NCBI RefSeq assembly: GCF_013342145.1
Contig: NZ_JABUQZ010000001.1
Span: 1,054,001 to 1,118,000 of the forward strand
DNA: 64,000 nt
Direction of reading: 5' to 3'
Source of the DNA: Haloterrigena gelatinilytica
Lineage (GTDB): Archaea > Halobacteriota > Halobacteria > Halobacteriales > Natrialbaceae
The position numbers were made by a program, and so were the translations under genes. The notes beneath the pieces are model-generated. The model ran no database searches. It was not told the origin of the DNA and saw only the letters and a program-made list of their open reading frames with translations. Of the stretch, positions 1 through 6,631 are shown in pieces. The number at the start of each line of letters is the position of its first letter. The stretch's first letter is position 1.

Positions 1-48
1 TTCCAGACGTTCTAAGGAAGAACGCTATGATCAATAGAGTGTATAGTT

Positions 49-840
49 TTACCGTTCGTCACTACTCTGGGTCTTCCGAGCAACGACGCGAAGCCGCCGA
101 TAGTCCGCGATCCATGTCCCGTCTTGGAACTGGGTCTCTCGAAGCCGATCCTCAACAGCGGCGATGACCGTTGACTGTTCATCATCGGGGATCGTAGACA
201 ATAGACTGTCACCAAACATGCCGAGCCAGTCCGCAAGTCCATCGGTCCCGTTATCAAGTTCAGTCGGTCGGTCGAAAAGTGTCGCGTAGCGCGTTTCGAG
301 ACCGTGCGATTCCAGTTTCGAGGCGTATTCGCCGACACTCGGGAAATACCATGGACTCTCAACATCGTAGCCGCGTGCAGCCGCTTCGTCACGAACAGCG
401 TTCACAATGGCAGCGACGTTTCCTGTCCCACCAAGTTCCGCGACGAACCGACCACCGGGAACAAGTGCGTCGGCGACCGACTCAAGAACGGCATCCTGTT
501 CAGGAATCCAGTGGAGGGCTGCGTTGGAGAACACGGCGTCGAACGGATCGTCGAACGAGAAGTCCCGGGCGTCCTCGTTGACGAATGTGTACTCGGGATA
601 GGTCTCGTGGGCCGTCTCAACCATCTCTTTAGAGGCGTCGAGACCGACGACAGTTGCTCCTGACTCGGCAATTCGATCTGTAAGGTGGCCAGTCCCACAC
701 CCGAGATCGAGTATCCGCTCCCCGTGCTCTGGCTCCAGTAGATCGACTACCCCTTCACCGTACTCAAAGACAAAAGAGTGTCCCTCATCATAGCTATCGG
801 AATTCCACTTGTTCGCCGGCATTTCGTCCGGTTCTTCCAT
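49..840 (-). CDS. Class I SAM-dependent methyltransferase (trans-aconitate methyltransferase-like)
   Basis: Predicted to transfer a methyl group from S-adenosylmethionine to a small molecule; the substrate is not known. The 263-residue protein shows the class I nucleotide-binding motif ILDLGCGTGHLTD near residues 42-54, an acidic residue after strand 2 (VVGLDAS), and the post-motif FSNAALHWIPEQDAVL, a pattern shared with trans-aconitate 2-methyltransferase and ubiquinone/menaquinone-type enzymes. I chose the ATG at 840 because the next upstream start adds only seven residues lacking family similarity; an ATG a few codons further in (MPANKWN) is also possible. It stands alone, and its promoter must lie in 841-900. 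Family assignment is firm, substrate open. Confidence 0.85.
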   Translation of the reverse strand: MEEPDEMPANKWNSDSYDEGHSFVFEYGEGVVDLLEPEHGERILDLGCGTGHLTDRIAESGATVVGLDASKEMVETAHETYPEYTFVNEDARDFSFDDPFDAVFSNAALHWIPEQDAVLESVADALVPGGRFVAELGGTGNVAAIVNAVRDEAAARGYDVESPWYFPSVGEYASKLESHGLETRYATLFDRPTELDNGTDGLADWLGMFGDSLLSTIPDDEQSTVIAAVEDRLRETQFQDGTWIADYRRLRVVARKTQSSDER

Positions 841-899
841 ACAGACCACTACTCTATACATTCACTTCTACCTGTTGGAATAACAAGTATTACTCCCTA

Positions 900-1046
900 T
901 TCGGACTTCACGAATTGCGAAAATTGGAAGGCTACGACCTGATCGAAGCGAGCGGGTCGACGAATTCGAAGCGATACGGTGTGGGTGATCCGGAATTAGA
1001 AGCGCCCGTTGAGTTTGATCCGCGAGAGACTGCAGAACTGGATTAG
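900..1046 (+). pseudogene. 3' remnant of a probable winged-helix regulator gene
   Basis: An open frame ending at the TAG 1044-1046 reads LHELRKLEGYDLIEASGS, then RYGVGDPELEAP and EFDPRETAELD, which resembles the last helix, wing and acidic tail of a small winged-helix DNA-binding protein. No start codon or upstream half is present, so it appears truncated. Its stop overlaps the stop of the leftward ribbon-helix-helix gene. The family call rests on pattern only. Confidence 0.4.
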
Positions 1047-1246
1047 TCAGCTGTCATCATCGCCGCCTTCGAATCTGACTTCGAGTTTCCCTCTGTCCAT
1101 TCCTCCATTAAATGGCGGAGAACCTCACTCCGAGATGCATCTCGGTCAATCTCGCCTTCGGCCTTCATCTGCCAGACCTTGTCGTCGAAATCATCGACGA
1201 GGTCTTCGGGAGCATAGATGCTGACCGTCTTCATGTCCTCGCTCAT
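1043..1246 (-). CDS. Ribbon-helix-helix (CopG/Arc-type) small protein
   Basis: Likely a DNA-binding transcription regulator or antitoxin-type repressor acting as a dimer. The 67-residue product begins with a beta strand (KTVSIYAPEDLVDDFDDKV) followed by two predicted helices with the spacing of ribbon-helix-helix domains (ASRSEVLRHLMEEW), then a short polar tail. It is divergent from a second RHH gene at 1344, with 97 bp between the two start codons. A TTATAAAT sequence at 1271-1278 lies about 28 bp upstream of this ATG, which fits a leaderless haloarchaeal transcript. No toxin gene is adjacent. Confidence 0.75.
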   Translation of the reverse strand: MSEDMKTVSIYAPEDLVDDFDDKVWQMKAEGEIDRDASRSEVLRHLMEEWTEGNSKSDSKAAMMTAD

Positions 1247-1270
1247 ATAGTAGACAATTAGACTAGCAGA

Positions 1271-1326
1271 TTATAAATCTAGGTCCGTTGTGTGTCCAAT
1301 GGCACCATAAGCTATTAGTCCAATAG
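1271..1326. promoter_or_regulatory. Divergent promoter region of the RHH gene pair
   Basis: TTATAAAT at 1271-1278 is a good archaeal TATA box, about 28 bp upstream of the leftward ATG at 1246. A perfect 5-bp inverted repeat, CTATT-AGTCC-AATAG at 1312-1326, ends 17 bp before the rightward ATG at 1344 and could be an operator for one of the RHH proteins. The TATA call is reasonable; the operator is inferred. Confidence 0.45.
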
Positions 1327-1343
1327 GGAAATAGAATTATGTG

Positions 1344-1547
1344 ATGGCTGAGACGAGCATCTACCTCGACGAGGATTTGAAAGCTGACCTCGACGAGATC
1401 GCGCACGAGCGTAGCGAACCTGGGAACCGGGTTAGCCGCTCCGCGATCATCCAAGAGGCCGCCCAAGAATTCGTCGACCGCCATCGTTCTGACGAGAACA
1501 TCGGAGAGAGCGACGGCGATGCCGGTGGAGCACAGGCTACGAACTAA
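1344..1547 (+). CDS. Ribbon-helix-helix (CopG/Arc-type) small protein
   Basis: A 67-residue putative DNA-binding protein. The first strand is TSIYLDEDLKADLDEIA, followed by a turn with GNRVSRSAIIQEAAQEFVDRH, matching the strand-helix-helix arrangement of CopG-type repressors; the last 20 residues are acidic and probably disordered. The ATG at 1344 is preferred to the GTG at 1341. It pairs divergently with the RHH gene at 1043-1246, but the two share only the fold. A strong hairpin follows the stop codon by eight bases. Confidence 0.8.
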   Translation: MAETSIYLDEDLKADLDEIAHERSEPGNRVSRSAIIQEAAQEFVDRHRSDENIGESDGDAGGAQATN

Positions 1548-1555
1548 ACTGCAGT

Positions 1556-1581
1556 GAGTCGGGTGTCATAGCACCCGACTC
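1556..1581. terminator. Perfect 10-bp stem hairpin downstream of the RHH gene
   Basis: GAGTCGGGTG at 1556-1565 pairs perfectly with CACCCGACTC at 1572-1581 across a 6-base loop, eight bases after the stop of the RHH gene. No T-run follows, so it may act as an mRNA-stabilising or processing hairpin rather than a classical terminator. It also lies near the left edge of the integrated element and could be a recombination site. Confidence 0.45.
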
Positions 1582-1831
1582 GAGACAAATGACCTCGGTA
1601 CGCATGACCTACGACACCACGCGTGTCCATAGTAAACCGGCGGCTATAGCAGCTAACAGCGTAAGTAGCGGCGGATTACTCACTGACCGCTGTTTCGAAA
1701 CGACGCGGGTCACTTTTAGTGCGTATCGGGGCCAACAACAGAATCAACCACTCGCGGCCACGGCCGGAGCGCGACCCAAGTACCAATCAAATCGCGCCCC
1801 GGCTGTCCGCGGGTCACGAACGAAGACCATT

Positions 1832-1853
1832 CCGGGAGGTCGATCGCTCCCGG
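1832..1853. promoter_or_regulatory. Inverted repeat upstream of the element's rightward operon
   Basis: CCGGGAG (1832-1838) and CTCCCGG (1847-1853) form a 7-bp inverted repeat around GTCGATCG, itself containing the palindrome CGATCG. The repeat ends 14 bp before the ATG of the first gene of the operon. It could be the operator for the operon's own HTH protein at 2163-2459, or an mRNA hairpin over the translation start. Confidence 0.4.
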
Positions 1854-1867
1854 CACCAGACGTGACC

Positions 1868-2092
1868 ATGAACACGAACGAAGACCACGACGAAAACGCT
1901 AACGGAACGAACAGTACCAACCTCGCCGAGACGGTCGGCGTCGTTCGCAGCGCCCTCGCGCGCCTCGAGGACAATAGCGACCAACCCAGTTGCCAGGCGC
2001 ACGTCGAGGAAACAGGTTACTACGTGCTCAAGGATCCAAGCAACGGCGGCGCCTGGATCCGAACCCAGGACATCGAGGAGGTGCGGTGCTGA
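1868..2092 (+). CDS. Small hypothetical protein, first gene of the element operon
   Basis: Unrecognised 74-residue protein. The first 20 residues are rich in Asn, Glu and Asp; a short helix (VGVVRSALARLEDN) and a compact C-terminal half follow with Cys at residues 49 and 74. The C-terminal GYYVLKDPSN and AWIRTQD resemble short modules seen in haloarchaeal virus and plasmid proteins. The ATG at 1868 is chosen because the open frame upstream runs through low-coding sequence and the inverted repeat. Its TGA overlaps the next start by one base. Confidence 0.6.
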   Translation: MNTNEDHDENANGTNSTNLAETVGVVRSALARLEDNSDQPSCQAHVEETGYYVLKDPSNGGAWIRTQDIEEVRC

Positions 2093-2163
2093 TGAACGCC
2101 GACGTCAAAGCGGACGATCAGGCCAAACAGTCGACGCTCGAGGACGGCGAGGTGAGCGCCTGA
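2092..2163 (+). CDS. Very small peptide in the element operon
   Basis: A 23-residue reading frame (MNADVKADDQ ... GEVSA) starts at an ATG overlapping the previous stop by one base and ends in a TGA overlapping the ATG of the HTH gene by one base. The double coupling suggests it is translated, but it could be only a translational link between its neighbours. No function can be assigned. Confidence 0.4.
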   Translation: MNADVKADDQAKQSTLEDGEVSA

Positions 2164-2459
2164 TGCCGTCGCCCGACTACCATCTCAACCAGATCGAGTA
2201 CCACGTCGCGTGTCTGCGCGGCAAGGAACCCGACGTCTCGCCGAGCACGTTCGCGATTCCGACCGGCAGTGATCTCCGATACCTCCGCAAGGAGTGCGAG
2301 CTGTCAGTCGATGATGTCGCTGACGAGATCAACTACAGCCAGCAGATGATCCGGGCTGTCGAAAAGGGACAGCGGGCTCCCAGCCGAAAGCTGATCCAGA
2401 AACTGCTCGCGCTCTATCGGCGAGAGTGGCCAGCCAGTACTGGCGAGGTGGTTCGATGA
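2163..2459 (+). CDS. Helix-turn-helix (XRE-type) DNA-binding protein
   Basis: A 98-residue protein whose second half (about residues 38-80) matches a Cro/C1-type HTH: LRYLRKECELSVDDVADEI, then INYSQQMIRAVEKGQRAPS as turn and recognition helix, then a third helix. The N-terminal 37 residues (HLNQIEYHVACLRGK) are unlike standard repressors. The likely role is control of the element's own transcription, possibly through the inverted repeat at 1832-1853. Its stop overlaps the next start (ATGA). Confidence 0.75.
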   Translation: MPSPDYHLNQIEYHVACLRGKEPDVSPSTFAIPTGSDLRYLRKECELSVDDVADEINYSQQMIRAVEKGQRAPSRKLIQKLLALYRREWPASTGEVVR

Positions 2460-2599
2460 CTACGCGCTATGAAGTCGTCGGCGCCGTCGACCGATCGACG
2501 GCCGATGTCCTCGAGACTGCGGCCGACGTGATCCTCGTCGATGACGGTAACGAGGACCTCCTGATCGCCCAGCGCACGGAGCGTGAGGACGATGACTAG
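2456..2599 (+). CDS. Small hypothetical acidic protein
   Basis: A 47-residue frame (MTTRYEVVGAVDRSTADVLE ... DLLIAQRTEREDDD) overlapping the HTH gene by 4 bp and the next gene by 8 bp. Overlaps at both ends, matching codon usage and a well-formed N-terminus support translation. No domain is recognised. Confidence 0.6.
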   Translation: MTTRYEVVGAVDRSTADVLETAADVILVDDGNEDLLIAQRTEREDDD

Positions 2600-3692
2600 G
2601 GAGTGTGCCGACTGCGGAGCGACCACCGCGCCGGATCGACGCATCTGCCGCGACTGCTCGATCGAGGACCGCTACGGCGTCCCGTCGGATCACTTCGACG
2701 CCGACGCGGGGATCGTCTGCTGGGTCCAGGACCTCGAGGAAACGTGGCACGCCTCGATGTACTTCGAGGGCACGAGCCACGTTGCCGCGTGCGGGGAGAT
2801 CTTCGAGACGCCGGTCGCCGACGTCCGCGACGACCCGCGCCGACTCGCCGAGAGGTCGACCTGCGACGCCTGCGAGGCCGCCCTCGAGGAAGACGAAGAA
2901 GAGGCCGCCGCGGATGGCGGGTTCGAGAAGGCCAGCAAGATCGCGACCGACGGCGGCGAGATTGACATCTACCAGTGGGTGCTCGACAACGTCCACGAGT
3001 ACCCAGCCGGAACGGATTCGCGCTGGGGCTGCCGAGGTAACCTCGTCCACCAAGGCCGCAAGCTCGACAGTGTCGAGAAGGCCGACGTCCAGGAGGCGAT
3101 CGGCCGTGCGGTCAACAACGAGGACCTCATCTCCTGGCACGGACTGCTCGCTCGAGCCGAGGTCGATCGGCTTCGGGAACTTGTCCGCATCGAACACGAA
3201 GAATACGACATCACCCGCCAGATCCTCGTCGGGAAGTGCAACAACCTCATCGAAAAGAAAAAGCAGGAGGAAGCCGACGACGGCGCCGAGCCAGAGGTCG
3301 CGGCCGACGGCGGCCTCAAGGAAGTGTTCCACCACGAGGCGATCGTTGCGACCGACGACGGGATGGCGATCGGCGGTAACGCCTCGAGCAGTACTGATCA
3401 CCGCATAGTTCGGAATCTCTCGTTTCCACAAGAGCAACTGTCTCTTCCAATTGGACGGACTCGCCCCGACGAAAGCACTTTTGCAGCATATACTGATCCG
3501 CAGCGTTCACAGACGCCTACAACGCGCTCGGATTGTGCCTGCTCGGGTTGGACCATATTAATCACACACTTTCTCAAAACACTGTCGACGTCCCTTAATC
3601 TAGCCGTTGTTGTTCGTTCGTCCAACGACAGTTCTGTTCGCCAATGTCGGTTACTACACACGGAGACTAAACGCGACGGGGGTGTCCGCTAG
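2592..3692 (+). pseudogene. Zinc-finger protein of the element, apparently interrupted near its 3' end
   Basis: The first 267 residues look genuinely coding: an N-terminal CADCG ... CRDC zinc finger (Cys 5, 8, 19, 22), a CDAC pair near residue 96, an acidic linker with EEDEEEAAADGG, and a helical region (VQEAIGRAVNNEDLISWHGL) ending in a Lys-rich helix EKKKQEEADD. From about 3393 the frame continues for 100 residues of uncharacteristic composition (Ser, Thr and Arg rich, little Asp or Glu) in lower-GC DNA that encodes a separate zinc-ribbon protein on the opposite strand. I infer an insertion of about 290 bp that gave the protein a foreign tail. A single intact protein cannot be excluded. Function unknown. 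Confidence 0.55.
3398..3556 (-). CDS. Small zinc-ribbon protein nested antisense in the element
   Basis: A 52-residue protein starting at ATG 3556 with two Cys pairs, CERC (residues 16-19) and CSC (41-43), around a compact beta-rich core (SVYAAKVLSSGRVRPIGRDS), a layout seen in small haloarchaeal zinc-finger proteins. It lies entirely antisense to the 3' part of the preceding gene in a lower-GC segment (about 3393-3665). The bases before its ATG are AT-rich (GTGTGATTA), compatible with a promoter. Longer in-frame starts up to 3661 add residues without recognisable structure. The role is unknown; RNA or protein binding is typical for such domains. Confidence 0.55.
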   Translation of the reverse strand: MVQPEQAQSERVVGVCERCGSVYAAKVLSSGRVRPIGRDSCSCGNERFRTMR

Positions 3693-3773
3693 ATGCCCTG
3701 TACCATCCTCCGCGCCCTGACCGCGCTGACGATCGGCTTCGGCTGGGGCGTCCTCATCGGGGTGATCCTATGA
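3693..3773 (+). CDS. 26-residue single-helix membrane peptide
   Basis: MPCTILRALT followed by a continuous hydrophobic stretch rich in Leu, Ile, Gly and Trp gives one transmembrane helix over almost the whole length. It begins immediately after the previous stop, and its TGA overlaps the next ATG (ATGA). Such peptides occur in haloarchaeal viruses and plasmids; the role here is unknown. Confidence 0.5.
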   Translation: MPCTILRALTALTIGFGWGVLIGVIL

Positions 3774-4087
3774 GCATCGTCGAAGACGTCGACGTCGCAG
3801 CGGCGCCGACCTTCGAGGAGATCTCCGTCTCGAGTCACTGCCGCGAGCGCTGGGCCGAACGCTCCGACCGACCGAACCTCAACCCGCGCGTCGCGTGGCT
3901 TGAGGCCGTCCCGGTCGACTACCCGTCAGCGCGACCGCCGGCCCGGCACGCTCGGTTTCACGAGGTCACTGAGCTGATCCTCTTGGCCTCCGACGATGGG
4001 TTGCTCCGGACCTGCATCCCCCTATCGAACCGCCCGCGAGATGAACGCCGCTACATTCGTGACCAGCTCGAGGTGAGCGACCGATGA
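3770..4087 (+). CDS. Conserved-looking element protein of unknown function
   Basis: A 105-residue protein beginning MSIVEDVDVAAA. The central motif SSHCRERWAERSDRPN, followed by AWLEAVPVDYPSA and LILLASDDGLLRTCIPL, suggests a small alpha/beta fold somewhat like RelE/HigB-type or other small nucleic-acid-binding proteins, but I cannot place it confidently. It overlaps the membrane peptide by 4 bp and the next small gene by 4 bp, so it is part of one operon. Confidence 0.6.
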   Translation: MSIVEDVDVAAAPTFEEISVSSHCRERWAERSDRPNLNPRVAWLEAVPVDYPSARPPARHARFHEVTELILLASDDGLLRTCIPLSNRPRDERRYIRDQLEVSDR

Positions 4088-4239
4088 GTATGACTGACGC
4101 ACCAACCGACCCCGAGGAAAAAGCCGTAGAGACCGTCGAGGAGAAACGCGATCTGTTCGAACGTATCGCCGAGGCCGACCTGCCGATCTCGGAGGACATC
4201 GAACGCATCCTCGAGATCGCCGACGGAGGTGACGAGTAG
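4084..4239 (+). CDS. Small acidic helical protein
   Basis: A 51-residue frame (MSMTDAPTDPEEKAVETVEE ... RILEIADGGDE) starting in an ATGA overlap with the previous stop. It is strongly acidic and predicted to be two helices. It is the last rightward gene of the operon, ending 6 bp before the convergent integrase stop. No function is recognised. Confidence 0.55.
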   Translation: MSMTDAPTDPEEKAVETVEEKRDLFERIAEADLPISEDIERILEIADGGDE

Positions 4240-4245
4240 ATGCCG

Positions 4246-5472
4246 TCAGTCGTCGCCCAGGAGGAGCTGTCGGAGGGCCGCGTTCTCGTCGACGGCGTCC
4301 TTCGCCTCCATGATGTCCTCGAGGGAGAGATCCTCGAGCTCGGCGACGGCGCCGGCGGACTCCATCCAACGCCGCTCGATTTCGTCCTCTTCGTCGATCG
4401 CCCGCTGACTCATCGCTTGGCCGCACCAGACGCAGACATCGCTATCCCGCGGCGTCTCGCGGTCGCAACGGGGACATTCGAGCGGTGCGAGATCCTCGTG
4501 CTCGTCTTCCTGGACGTCGAGGCCATGGGCCTTCGCGATCTCCCGGTCGTTCGCGTCGCCGAAGACCGAGATGTACCGGGAGGCGATGTCGCTGCCTCGA
4601 GTCCAGCCATGATGGTCCTCGAGGTGAGCCTGGGAGACGCCCTGACTCGCGAGATGCGAAGCGCTGGACTTCCGGAAGTTCGAGGGAGTGACCGGTCGCT
4701 CGACGTCGGCTCGTCGAGCCTTATCTTTCAGGATGTCGCGCACGCGATTGTTCGTGATCGAGTCGCCCGAGTTGAGGTTACACCAGAGCGGATCGTCGCG
4801 AGCGCCGGGATGGACCTCGAGCCACCGGTTGACGTAGGGGACCGACGGGATCAGGACGGGCGACCGACGACCCTGCTTCCCGTCGACGGTGACCTGGAGG
4901 CCGTACTTGTGGTCGGAGATCTGCTTCGGCGTCAGGTCGAACAGTTCGTACGGCCGCGGTCCGAGGTCCCAGGCCAGCGCGATCAGGGCGCGATCGCGAA
5001 GGTTCGCACAGGCATCGATCATCGGGAGGATCTCCTCTTCCCAGCGGAGCATGTCGCCAGGATCCGGCGCCGGATCGTAGTTGCTGGGGTAGCCGCCCGG
5101 AACCCATTCGAGGCTTTCGGGGATCCCGTCGACGTCGTTATCGCTGGCGAGCTTTCCGAACTGGCGGAGAGTGACGCGATAGTCCTTGTTGGTCTCTGGG
5201 GAGTTGGCCTTCTCGGTGTTGATCCAGGCGACGAGTTGCTCGGCGGCGCCGCGGTCCTCGAGGGCGTCGGCGAGGCCGCCGACCTCCTGGGCCATCTTCA
5301 CCGCACGCATGAGGTACTTCTCGTGAGCGAAATCGCCGTACTTCGACTGGCCGAGGATTCGGATCCGGTCGGACATCCGACGGAGCGCTTCGGCATCGTC
5401 GTCGCTCATGTCCTCGGCCTCGTCGATCCGCTCACGGAGTCGTTTGATCGACTGCTCCGGGTTCGCGGTCAT
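4246..5472 (-). CDS. Tyrosine recombinase (phage-type integrase) with C-terminal zinc ribbon
   Basis: Site-specific recombinase expected to integrate and excise the element. The 408-residue protein has an N-terminal SAM-like core-binding domain (about 40-130) and a catalytic domain (about 150-325) with the first Arg in LGPRPYEL, a second Arg box modified to NFRKSSASHLASQG, the HHGW box and the likely nucleophile Tyr in SRYISVFG. The His normally opening the HxxR motif is not evident. A zinc ribbon, CPRC ... CVWC near residues 334-353, follows, then an acidic helical tail, as in integrases of haloarchaeal plasmids and proviruses. It converges on the small-gene operon. TTTACATG about 27 bp upstream could be its TATA box. 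Confidence 0.88.
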   Translation of the reverse strand: MTANPEQSIKRLRERIDEAEDMSDDDAEALRRMSDRIRILGQSKYGDFAHEKYLMRAVKMAQEVGGLADALEDRGAAEQLVAWINTEKANSPETNKDYRVTLRQFGKLASDNDVDGIPESLEWVPGGYPSNYDPAPDPGDMLRWEEEILPMIDACANLRDRALIALAWDLGPRPYELFDLTPKQISDHKYGLQVTVDGKQGRRSPVLIPSVPYVNRWLEVHPGARDDPLWCNLNSGDSITNNRVRDILKDKARRADVERPVTPSNFRKSSASHLASQGVSQAHLEDHHGWTRGSDIASRYISVFGDANDREIAKAHGLDVQEDEHEDLAPLECPRCDRETPRDSDVCVWCGQAMSQRAIDEEDEIERRWMESAGAVAELEDLSLEDIMEAKDAVDENAALRQLLLGDD

Positions 5473-5723
5473 GACTTATACTTTAACTATGGGCATGTAA
5501 AGATCGGGTTAGGATCCCTCCCCGGGCACTGGCTTTCTACGCGACGTTACGAACGGAGCGAGTGGCGTCTGGGGCGAACGCGAGGCAGGAGAGGCTCGCC
5601 TCGCTCGTCTCTCCGCGGGCAGGAGCCCCGGTTTTCGACCACACTCGAGTCGAGAAACCAGAACGAACCGTCAATTCGGCCCGCATCACCAGCTTTATCA
5701 GACGTACCATAGCATGGCGGCGT
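5473..5723. other. Intergenic edge of the integrated element
   Basis: Between the integrase start and the first HalOD1 gene. It holds the presumed integrase promoter (AT-rich 5470-5510) and a GC-rich stretch with a GCGAGGC/GCCTCGC inverted repeat near 5579-5603. If the element uses a conventional att site it should be here, but I saw no tRNA sequence or repeat shared with the 1548-1867 side. Confidence 0.35.
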
Positions 5724-6002
5724 ATGGGGACGGGGGTCTCATCGAAACCGAGTCACAGCATCGTCACGCAGATCGCCGAAATCGAGGACGTCGATCCGAC
5801 TGACCTCGAGCCGCCGCTTCACGCCGTCGTCGATCCCGACGCGCTCGAGCGGCTGATCGACTCGAGCAGGGCGGCGCTCTCGATTTCCTTCCCGTATCGG
5901 GGCCATCGCGTTCGCGTCGACGGCTCCGGAGCCGTCGAGATTACGACAGCGAACCACACCGACCCGAGCGGCGAGTCGCCGGAGGAGTCACACGGCGACT
6001 GA
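5724..6002 (+). CDS. HalOD1 output-domain protein
   Basis: A 92-residue stand-alone HalOD1 domain, a small module found in haloarchaeal signalling proteins and presumed to be an output or dimerisation unit. Diagnostic segments are DLEPPLHAVVDPDALERLID and the strand pair SISFPYRGHRVRVDGSGAVEI. The ATG at 5724 is chosen because earlier residues in the open frame are non-homologous. Together with a second HalOD1 gene and the Bat-type regulator it forms a small signalling cluster. Confidence 0.8.
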   Translation: MGTGVSSKPSHSIVTQIAEIEDVDPTDLEPPLHAVVDPDALERLIDSSRAALSISFPYRGHRVRVDGSGAVEITTANHTDPSGESPEESHGD

Positions 6003-6218
6003 GCGGCGTCTGTCGCCGGCCCGACGGGCGGTCGGTTCGGGAGGCGTCGTGTAATCGAGACGGGCTCGTTCTGCGTCGAGATAGCGGCAGCAACCGGAAT
6101 CCGCCCTCGAGAGGAGGGGGACGGCTACCGACTCGAACGTAGTAGCGGCGCGACCGGTCAGTAGGCGCTGCTCGAGGTCGCGAATAAAGAGGCGGAGAAC
6201 GCGTCAGCGGGCGTCGAG

Positions 6219-6518
6219 TTACGCCGCTTCGACGCGGATCTCACCGTCAGCGGTGACGGTGACGAGATAGTCGAGGTACTCGAAGGAGACGGACCCCCCT
6301 GATCGAACCCCGTCCGTACGCGGTTCGAACAGTCGCTCGAGCGCGTCGGTGTTGATCGTGTAGTGAAGCGGCTCGAGTTCTGTTACCGATTCGTTGCCGA
6401 ACGCCGCGACCGCGTTGACGATAGCGACGCTCAGTGGTTCGTCGTCGAGTCGATCGTACTGCGTAACGTACTCTGCGTCCGCTTGCGCGGACGGTGATCG
6501 TGTAGTCATCTCAGTCAT
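6219..6518 (-). CDS. HalOD1 output-domain protein
   Basis: A 99-residue HalOD1 protein. After a polar leader (MTEMTTRSPSAQADAEY) come the helix SVAIVNAVAAFG, the diagnostic ELEPLHYTINTDALERLFEP, and the strands SVSFEYLDYLVTVTADGEI. It lies downstream of the large Bat-type sensor on the same strand, 113 bp away, so it has its own promoter; a 9-bp inverted repeat sits in that gap. It probably acts in the same signalling pathway as the sensor. An internal ATG (MTTRSPS) is an alternative start. Confidence 0.82.
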   Translation of the reverse strand: MTEMTTRSPSAQADAEYVTQYDRLDDEPLSVAIVNAVAAFGNESVTELEPLHYTINTDALERLFEPRTDGVRSGGSVSFEYLDYLVTVTADGEIRVEAA

Positions 6519-6597
6519 TGATTTCGCGCACCCCCAGTGCGGTCTGTGGGAAGACAGCCGTTCTTCACCGGTCGTCGTAAAGAATCTGATCGTTATC

Positions 6598-6630
6598 TGT
6601 ATAACCGACCGATCGGGGGCGGGTTATACA
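6598..6630. promoter_or_regulatory. Perfect 9-bp inverted repeat upstream of the HalOD1 gene
   Basis: TGTATAACC (6598-6606) and GGTTATACA (6622-6630) are exact reverse complements separated by 15 bp. Each arm contains a TATA-like core (TTATAC). The repeat lies right after the stop of the Bat-type gene and about 80-110 bp upstream of the HalOD1 start. It may be an operator or a paired TATA element. Confidence 0.45.
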
Positions 6631-6631
6631 G

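Larger units (their letters stand above)
1868..5472. mobile_element. Probable integrated genetic element (provirus- or plasmid-like)
   Basis: A block of short, tightly overlapping rightward genes (1868-4239) converges on a leftward tyrosine integrase (4246-5472). The contents (HTH protein, zinc-finger protein, one-helix membrane peptide, several unrecognised small proteins) and the stop-start overlaps are characteristic of integrated haloarchaeal viruses and plasmids. I found no tRNA gene and no attL/attR direct repeat, so the ends are provisional. No capsid, terminase or replication gene was recognised, so it is a small, reduced or partial element. The RHH pair to the left might also belong to it. 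Confidence 0.65.

Noticed and set aside
5473-5723. Possible att site or tRNA next to the integrase
   Set aside because: I looked for a T-loop sequence and for a repeat shared with 1548-1867 and found neither by eye; a systematic repeat search is needed to exclude it.
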